From assembly GCA_947441695.1 (NCBI GenBank), contig CANEUK010000021.1, positions 1 to 12,191 on the forward strand: DNA of 12,191 nt. The letters run 5' to 3'. A model generated the notes under the pieces. It did no database searches and was not told where the DNA came from. It was given only the letters and a program-made list of their open reading frames with translations. This stretch comes from Rickettsiales bacterium (GTDB lineage: Bacteria; Pseudomonadota; Alphaproteobacteria; Rickettsiales; UBA1997). Positions 7,201-12,191 of the stretch are shown here, in pieces. The position numbers were made by a program, and so were the translations under genes. The stretch's first letter is position 1, and each line of letters opens with the position of its first letter.

Positions 7201-8400
7201 TTAATTGAGGCCGTATTTTTCTTTTTTGGCATAATTTAATAAAATATTAAAATTTGCAGAATCTAAAAAATCTGGCACTTCAATGTTATTTTTTTCAACA
7301 ATATCTTTGATGTTATCGATATTAAATAGCATCGATTGGGATGTCATGTATGGATTAAAAACCTTTCCCAAAGATTTGTAGTAAAGTTTTTCATCAAAGT
7401 TTTGATTCGCTGGCAATTCATCTACTGCAACAACTCCTTCGATGTTGAGAGATTTTAGAATTAACGGAAAGTAAAAAGTATGAGGAATTTCTTGTTTATA
7501 GGTTAAGTGAACATGTTTTGCAGGGCTATTATCAAAACAGCAGTGATAAATTATTTTAGCGCAGTAATCAACTGGCACAATGTTCAAGCCACTATCAAAA
7601 GAAATTTGGTATCTTAGATTGATGCGGCATTCTTCTTCAATGAAATTCTCAATATTTTTAACATATTTTTTCTTTAGCTGGGCAAAAAAAACTCCCCAAC
7701 CATAAAAAACATCAAACTTACTCACGGCTCCAAAAGGTTTTTCAATCATTCTTCCACAAACAACCGAAGGTCTAAAATAACGACATTTTTGACCAGTCTC
7801 TTTTTCCAAATCTCTTACTAAAAGTTCAGCTTCTAACTTCACCCTTTCGTAATTATTGCGAAAATGCCCGCCTTTATTGACATAGTCTGGCATTATTTCG
7901 CCATAAGTTTTTCCACAAGAATAAGCAGTTCCAACATAAACAAACTCACCAACGTTTTTTAATTCTTTTACAAGTTCAACCAAGTATTTTGTGCCAAAAT
8001 AATTAGCTTTTTCTAGTTGATTTTTTGATTCTTCGTCGTGCCAAAGATTGGTTAAAGCTGCAATATGAAAGAAAAAATCGATTTTAGATTTTTTAAGAAA
8101 TTCTAGATCTTTAATAGAAATACCAAGCTGCGGAACGTCTAACTTGTAGTTAATTAGCTTAACATTTTGTTCAAACCAACCATAAATTTGTTCAAAATCA
8201 AAAGATTCATCATCAGTATAATCTTTTAGCTCTTCTTCCAAAATCTTTATGATTCTATCCTTGAGATTGTCTTTTTTTGAGTCTCGACCAAAAAAAACAA
8301 ATTTTAATTCAGAAAGTTTTTTTCTGTTTTGTTTGATGGTTTCTAAAAGAAGGTTTCTTCCTAAGAGACCGGTTACTCCAGTTATGGCTAGAAGAGGCAT
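7201..8400 (-). CDS. Extended SDR / thioester-reductase-like NAD(P)-dependent oxidoreductase
   Basis: A 399-residue cytoplasmic enzyme of the extended SDR superfamily, closest in pattern to the NAD_binding_4 group (thioester reductase domains and fatty-acyl reductases). The Rossmann motif is TGVTGLLGRNLL (Gly8, Gly11, Gly14). It is followed by FHIAALTNLW (111-120), a V-G-T-A-Y strand (156-160), the catalytic pair Tyr184-x3-Lys188 (NNYERVK), RPSVVCG (210-216) and NIVPVDYC (273-280), typical of this group. The C-terminal part (about 335-399) has the Y-x-F-N-x-D-N spacing seen at the ends of some acyl reductases. No adenylation or carrier domain is fused, so the substrate would come as a free or acyl-thioester molecule. 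It lies between fadL and the kinase on one strand, 58 bp after fadL and 11 bp before the kinase. Lipid-aldehyde or signal chemistry is an inference; a sugar or sterol substrate is possible. Confidence 0.8.
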   Translation of the reverse strand: MPLLAITGVTGLLGRNLLLETIKQNRKKLSELKFVFFGRDSKKDNLKDRIIKILEEELKDYTDDESFDFEQIYGWFEQNVKLINYKLDVPQLGISIKDLEFLKKSKIDFFFHIAALTNLWHDEESKNQLEKANYFGTKYLVELVKELKNVGEFVYVGTAYSCGKTYGEIMPDYVNKGGHFRNNYERVKLEAELLVRDLEKETGQKCRYFRPSVVCGRMIEKPFGAVSKFDVFYGWGVFFAQLKKKYVKNIENFIEEECRINLRYQISFDSGLNIVPVDYCAKIIYHCCFDNSPAKHVHLTYKQEIPHTFYFPLILKSLNIEGVVAVDELPANQNFDEKLYYKSLGKVFNPYMTSQSMLFNIDNIKDIVEKNNIEVPDFLDSANFNILLNYAKKEKYGLN

Positions 8401-8458
8401 TTGTAAATAGTTAAATTAATCAATAACGGAAGTTTTTTAAGATAAATTTTAAGCAGAT

Positions 8459-9724
8459 TTAAAACTCTTTTTTTATAGCAACCGAAAGAACATCAACTTT
8501 GGTTTTATATTTTATACTAAGGCTGTTATTTCCATCGGAAGAATTAGTTAAATTTGACCTAGCAGATCTATAAAAATGATGTAAGTAAGCCGCATCAAAA
8601 GCTAAGTCATTTTTGATTTTATAGCTAAACCCAATACTAGTCCAAATTTTATCACCGCTTGGAATTCTTGGTTCTCGATTAGCATTGGTTATTGCTTCTT
8701 TTTCGTAGGCTAATCCAGTTCTAACTAACCATTTTTCATTAAGGCTAAAATTAGCACCAGCCGAATTAAGAAAAGAATCGTGATAGTTAAAGTTAGTCGT
8801 ATTTTCAATGTTTAGCGCGTTGTTCTTGGCATTGATGGTTAGGCTTTTTAAGCGAGACCAACGAGTCCAAGTTGTGTCGTAGAGCAATTCAACTTTTTGA
8901 TTAAGTTTAAAAGCAATTCCTGCGGTTAAAGATTCTGGAGTGGTGGTTTTAGCATCAAAATCAGAATAGGCATAAGTTGGAACTTGCGTGGTGCCAGTTA
9001 GTTTGTGATCAATTTTTGAACGATATCCTAAGCCAAATTTTAATTTATCATTCATCTTGTAAGTGGCTCCAAGATTGTAACCATAGCCCCAGTCGTTTCC
9101 TTTGGCTTTTCCATTCAAATCGTAAGACGAATCATAAGGATTCTTTGAATTAACTACAGATTTAGTCAAAGTTGCTTGATAATATTGTGCTTGAAAACCA
9201 AAGCCAAAAGAAAGCTTTTCATCGATTTTATATGATAAAGACGGGTTAAAATTTACAGTGCTAACAGAGCTTTCAACGGCTCGATAACGACCAATCCAAT
9301 CTTTATTGTATTTAGTGCTTAAGCCAAAAGGCGAAGTTATAGCAAGCCCGAAAGAAACTTTATTGTTGATTGGAGTGGCAAAATAAAAAGCTGGCACAAA
9401 AGATTTGCTACCAGCATTTTTGGTTTCTTTACCCGAAGCTTGATATCCGTTTAAAAATTTACCACTTCCGTTGTCTGGATCGATTCTTAAATCTAAGTAA
9501 TTTACCGAGGCAATTAATTCTTTTTTCTTAATGTCGGAAAGTATTGCTGGGTTAAAAAACATATCGCTTGCGTCGTGAGATCCAGCGGCTGATCCAGCAT
9601 AAGAATTTCCAAGTCCAGAAGTTGAATAAAGTTCGGTTGAGTAGCCTGCGGCAACAGAATTTGAGCTGGAAATTAGAAAAATGGCAGAAAAAATGAGGAG
9701 AGTTTTTTGGCTATTTTTGATCAT
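8459..9724 (-). CDS. FadL-family outer-membrane transporter of hydrophobic compounds
   Basis: A 421-residue OMPP1/FadL/TodX beta-barrel that lets long-chain fatty acids or other hydrophobic molecules cross the outer membrane by lateral diffusion. The signal peptide (residues 1-25, core LLIFSAIFLISS) is followed by the diagnostic N-terminal hatch: AAGYSTELYSTSGLGNSYAG and DASDMFFNPA (51-60) with the conserved NPA. Later blocks are also family-like: SPFGLSTKY, W-x-G-R-Y, FNPSLSYKI and FGFQAQY. The chain ends in Phe (AIKKEF). I chose the ATG at 9724; the frame stays open to a TTG at 9784, but the extra 20 residues would precede a normal signal peptide. It starts the fadL-SDR-kinase set, divergent from thiL, with a direct repeat just upstream of the start. 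In E. coli FadL imports fatty acids, and rhizobial homologues aid perception of long-chain acyl-homoserine lactones. The ligand here is not known. Confidence 0.92.
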   Translation of the reverse strand: MIKNSQKTLLIFSAIFLISSSNSVAAGYSTELYSTSGLGNSYAGSAAGSHDASDMFFNPAILSDIKKKELIASVNYLDLRIDPDNGSGKFLNGYQASGKETKNAGSKSFVPAFYFATPINNKVSFGLAITSPFGLSTKYNKDWIGRYRAVESSVSTVNFNPSLSYKIDEKLSFGFGFQAQYYQATLTKSVVNSKNPYDSSYDLNGKAKGNDWGYGYNLGATYKMNDKLKFGLGYRSKIDHKLTGTTQVPTYAYSDFDAKTTTPESLTAGIAFKLNQKVELLYDTTWTRWSRLKSLTINAKNNALNIENTTNFNYHDSFLNSAGANFSLNEKWLVRTGLAYEKEAITNANREPRIPSGDKIWTSIGFSYKIKNDLAFDAAYLHHFYRSARSNLTNSSDGNNSLSIKYKTKVDVLSVAIKKEF

Positions 9725-9747
9725 TTTAATTCTTAAATTAATTTTTG

Positions 9748-9766
9748 ATCGTAAGGAAATCGTAAG
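9748..9766 (-). promoter_or_regulatory. Direct repeat (11-bp period) upstream of fadL, candidate operator
   Basis: Read toward fadL, CTTACGAT-TTC-CTTACGAT is two exact 8-bp copies set 3 bp apart, one helical turn (11 bp) from start to start. It ends 23 bp before the chosen fadL ATG. Tandem 7-8-bp half-sites at 11-bp period are how OmpR/PhoB-type regulators bind, so this may be an operator. The TACGAT units also loosely resemble -10 boxes (4 of 6). No regulator is encoded nearby. Confidence 0.4.
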
Positions 9767-9898
9767 AAAATGTTTGAAAAACAAAATGGTTTTTAGTTTT
9801 TTTTAAAAATTATTAACAAGATTTAAAAAATCTTTTTGAGTATTTTTTTCAAAATGAAACAACAAGAATTTGTTAAAAAATCATAATTTTTTAAATAA
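9767..9898. promoter_or_regulatory. Divergent fadL/thiL intergenic region
   Basis: Very A/T-rich DNA between the divergent genes. AAGATTT-AAA-AAATCTT (9818-9834) is a 7-bp-stem palindrome followed by T; with no gene reading into it from the left it is more likely an operator or compositional than a terminator. CATAAT (9882-9887) matches a -10 box in 5 of 6 positions and would start thiL transcription close to its ATG, but no clear -35 lies 17 bp upstream. No RNA gene is apparent. Confidence 0.3.
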
Positions 9899-10885
9899 AT
9901 GGATGAATTTAAAATTATCAAAAATCTTTTTTGCAAGCTTACTAAATCTAATGAAGCGGCACAAAATTTAAATGATGATGTAGCCAAAATTTCTTTAAAA
10001 AAAAATGAAGAGCTGGTTGTAAGCAAAGATATGTTTGTTGAAGACTTACATTTTTTGCGCAGCGACGGTGCTTTTAAAATTGCATCAAAACTATTATTAA
10101 CAAATCTTTCTGATATTGCGGCTGCTGGTGCAAATCCACTTTATTACATGCTGGGATTTTCTAAAAACAAAGATTTGGACAAAAAATTTTATACCGAATT
10201 CTGCCGTGGACTAAACTTTGTTCAAAGCAAGTTCGATCTTTGCTTGATAGGTGGCGACACGGTTTTTTCGCAAAAACTTGTTTTTTCGGCAACAATTTTT
10301 GGCATTGTTAAAAAAAATAGCAGTTTAGCTCGTTTTAAGGCTTGCGAAGGCGATTTAATATTTGTTTCAGGAAATATCGGAGATGCCTTTTTGGGCTTAC
10401 TTTGCAAACAAAATAACTTAAAAAAATTAACTAAATCTGAAAAAAATTATTTTTTAGATCGCCATTTTTACCCAACGCCGCGAATCGAACTAGGAAAAAA
10501 TTTACTTAAAAAAAAATTAGCCAATGCAGCAATTGACATATCCGATGGGTTTTTTTCAGACTTACGACACATTTGCCAAGCCTCAAAACTTGATGCAAAA
10601 GTTTATCTTAACAAAATTCCAATTTCTGATTTTGCTAAAAAAGCTTTGAAAAAAAATTCTCAAATAGAAAATTTTGATTTATTTTCTGGTGGCGACGATT
10701 ACGAATTAATTTTTAGTTCTAATCCAAAAAATTTAAAAAAAATTTTAACACTTTCTAAAGACCTTAAACTTAGAATCTCTTGCGTTGGAAGCTTTGTAAA
10801 TTCTTGTAAAAAAAGCCCGAAAATAGATTTGTTTAGCGAAACAAATCAAAAAATAACAATCAAAAAATTTGGTTATGAGCATTAA
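9899..10885 (+). CDS. thiL: Thiamine-monophosphate kinase
   Basis: A 328-residue cytoplasmic kinase that phosphorylates thiamine monophosphate with ATP to give thiamine diphosphate, the active cofactor. Family motifs in order: NDDVAKI (25-31), KDMFVEDLHF (43-52, Asp44), TNLSDIAAAGANP (68-80), IGGDTVFSQ (117-125), GDLIFVSGNIGDAFLGL (151-167), YPTPRIELG (191-199), DISDGFFSDLRHI (213-225) and SGGDDYELIF (263-272). Together they cover the ATP-grasping and PurM-like domains, and length is normal. The ATG at 9899 has no Shine-Dalgarno sequence. It is the first gene of thiL-RDD-lpxC, and its end overlaps the RDD start by 11 bp. Keeping ThiL means the cell can convert thiamine monophosphate even if the upstream pathway is missing. 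It is markedly Lys/Asn-rich, as expected from the A-rich sequence. Confidence 0.95.
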   Translation: MDEFKIIKNLFCKLTKSNEAAQNLNDDVAKISLKKNEELVVSKDMFVEDLHFLRSDGAFKIASKLLLTNLSDIAAAGANPLYYMLGFSKNKDLDKKFYTEFCRGLNFVQSKFDLCLIGGDTVFSQKLVFSATIFGIVKKNSSLARFKACEGDLIFVSGNIGDAFLGLLCKQNNLKKLTKSEKNYFLDRHFYPTPRIELGKNLLKKKLANAAIDISDGFFSDLRHICQASKLDAKVYLNKIPISDFAKKALKKNSQIENFDLFSGGDDYELIFSSNPKNLKKILTLSKDLKLRISCVGSFVNSCKKSPKIDLFSETNQKITIKKFGYEH

Positions 10886-11561
10886 AGAATTTTTAGAAAA
10901 TCCTTACAAAGAAAATAGATACGCATCTTCTTTCAAAAGAGCGACGGCTTCGATGATAGATTTGTGGATAGTTTTATTTTTGCGCATTTTAACTATGGAA
11001 ATTCTGGGAAGAATTTGGTTAAAAGTCGCGATCGTTAATTTTGTAAAAGAGTTTTATGATCGATTTGGAACCGAAACTCCAAAAAATACTCCAGAACATA
11101 TCGATTTTATAGTTCATAGCCGCGTCTTTTTTTATTTTATAATTTTTTGTTTAGTCATAATTTTAATAGGCGCGCTTTATCACTCCTTGCTCAACTCTTC
11201 AAATTGGAACGGAACTGTTGGAAAACGTTTAATGAAAATTATGATTGTCAAAGAATATGACGAATTGAAAATCAGTTTTTTACGCGGATTGTTGCATTAT
11301 TTTTTATCAATTTTGCCGTTTGCTTTCATAATTTATTTGGTGATTTATCAAACTAAAAATCATCTTACTTTTTACCAAACAATCACCACTTCTGAAGTGA
11401 ATGTTTTTTTGGGAATAATTTTTGTCTTTTGGACGCAAATTCACCTTTTTACCAAAAAGAAAAGCACCGCTTACGACATGATTTGCGAAACCATCTTGAT
11501 AAATGGTAAAACCGAATCAAAACTTCCTTGGAACAAACCAATTCAAACTAATTCCTTATAA
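10875..11561 (+). CDS. RDD family integral membrane protein
   Basis: A 228-residue inner-membrane protein with the three positions that name the RDD family: Arg22 in FKRATASMIDLW, Asp29 in the first helix, and Asp201 in the C-terminal AYDMICETILI. The central NWNGTVGKRLMKIMIVKE (110-127) is the usual TxGKR segment before the second half. Predicted helices lie about 25-48, 84-105, 141-157 and 176-193. RDD proteins are poorly understood; some members have been linked to ion transport and salt tolerance, but no substrate can be read here. I chose the ATG at 10875 over a TTG at 10869; it overlaps the thiL stop by 11 bp. lpxC starts 3 bp after its stop, so this is almost certainly one operon. A role linked to lipid A is not implied by the sequence. 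Confidence 0.85.
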   Translation: MSIKEFLENPYKENRYASSFKRATASMIDLWIVLFLRILTMEILGRIWLKVAIVNFVKEFYDRFGTETPKNTPEHIDFIVHSRVFFYFIIFCLVIILIGALYHSLLNSSNWNGTVGKRLMKIMIVKEYDELKISFLRGLLHYFLSILPFAFIIYLVIYQTKNHLTFYQTITTSEVNVFLGIIFVFWTQIHLFTKKKSTAYDMICETILINGKTESKLPWNKPIQTNSL

Positions 11562-11564
11562 AAA

Positions 11565-12191
11565 ATGATCCCAATTTTTCAAAAAACCATTAATAGTAAA
11601 ATTAGCTGTAGCGGCGTTGGTTTGCATAATGGCGTAAAATCTTCAATCACACTTTTTCCAGCTCCTTGTAACACTGGAATTGTTTTTCGCAGAACCGACG
11701 TTGGCGGCGAAAATGGCGTTATTAAAGCCAATTACAAAAATGTAATCGGAACAAATCTTGGCACAACTCTCACTAATCAGTTTGGGGTTAAAGTTTCAAC
11801 TATTGAGCATTTAATGGCGGCAATTTGGGGTTGTGGAATTGACAATCTTTTTATCGATATCAATTCTCCAGAAGTTCCTATTATGGATGGAAGTTCTGAA
11901 CCTTTTGTTTTTCTAATTGAATGCGCCGGAATTAACCTGCAAGAAGAGCCGCGACGTATTCTTGAAATCATAAAAAAAGTGCGTGTTGAAGATAAAGATA
12001 AGTTTGTTGAAGTTGAACCTTCTCGAGAATTTTCAATAGATTTGCATATAGATTTTGATAATAAGCAAATTCAAGAACAAAAGTTTGATTATCACTCAAC
12101 TTTTACATCGTTTAAAAATGATATTTGTCGGGCTCGAACCTTTGGTTTTAAGCACGAAATTGATCACTTACATAAAATTGGTTTAGCAAAA
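11565..12191 (+). CDS. lpxC: UDP-3-O-acyl-N-acetylglucosamine deacetylase, N-terminal two thirds (cut by window edge)
   Basis: The first 209 residues of LpxC, the zinc deacetylase of the committed step of lipid A synthesis, are open to the right edge. The E. coli enzyme is about 305 residues. The start QKTINSKISCSGVGLHNG (6-23) is typical. VSTIEHLMAA (77-86) holds catalytic Glu81 and zinc ligand His82. PEVPIMDGSSEPFV (102-115) is the hallmark of domain I, and ICRARTFGF (187-195) belongs to domain II. The remaining zinc ligands (His and Asp near residues 240) are beyond the edge. The ATG is 3 bp after the RDD stop, with no Shine-Dalgarno sequence. In many proteobacteria lpxC follows ftsZ; here it follows thiL and an RDD gene. 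Identification is secure. Confidence 0.94.
   Translation, partial: MIPIFQKTINSKISCSGVGLHNGVKSSITLFPAPCNTGIVFRRTDVGGENGVIKANYKNVIGTNLGTTLTNQFGVKVSTIEHLMAAIWGCGIDNLFIDINSPEVPIMDGSSEPFVFLIECAGINLQEEPRRILEIIKKVRVEDKDKFVEVEPSREFSIDLHIDFDNKQIQEQKFDYHSTFTSFKNDICRARTFGFKHEIDHLHKIGLAK

Noticed and set aside
9725..9784. A longer FadL start (TTG at 9784)
   Set aside because: The added 20 residues would precede a complete signal peptide beginning at the ATG at 9724, and the frame there overlaps the direct repeat.
1..12191. tRNA, rRNA, riboswitch, CRISPR array or replication origin
   Set aside because: I looked for tRNA T-loop patterns, regular spacer repeats and conserved riboswitch cores (including a TPP element before thiL) and saw none.

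Overview
This is a strongly AT-rich window from a Gram-negative bacterium. The lipid A genes lpxD and lpxC, outer-membrane beta-barrels, a FadL-type transporter and a P-type type IV secretion ATPase (VirB11) suggest an alphaproteobacterium, most likely a Rickettsiales- or Holosporales-like host-associated lineage. That placement is inferred from gene content and composition, not from a marker-gene tree. Almost no start codon has a recognisable Shine-Dalgarno sequence.

Layout. Positions 1-2465 (minus strand) hold a compact set transcribed as porin -> virB11 -> lpxD, with gaps of 6 and 4 bp; lpxD runs off the left edge. Only 27 bp separate the porin start from the divergent folC (2493-3803, plus), which ends at a hairpin terminator. 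Positions 3804-4591 form a gene-poor scar with a large imperfect inverted repeat, a run of nine C, and the frameshifted C-terminal remnant of an IS630-type transposase. An 11-bp repeat lies at each edge of the scar.

Positions 4592-9724 (minus strand) contain three genes read fadL -> extended SDR reductase -> hybrid sensor kinase. The kinase resembles the CqsS/LqsS alpha-hydroxyketone sensors in its six-helix N-terminus and kinase core, but carries two receiver domains and an Hpt domain. Outer-membrane uptake of a hydrophobic molecule, a thioester-reductase-like enzyme and a membrane sensor next to each other suggest a lipid-signal or fatty-acyl sensing module. This is the most interesting part of the window. 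An 11-bp-period direct repeat just upstream of fadL could be its operator.

Positions 9899-12191 (plus strand) are a tight operon, thiL -> RDD membrane protein -> lpxC, with an 11-bp overlap and a 3-bp gap; lpxC runs off the right edge. It is divergent from fadL. The window thus combines housekeeping genes (folate, thiamine diphosphate, lipid A), envelope and secretion genes, and one accessory-looking sensory cluster beside a decayed insertion sequence.
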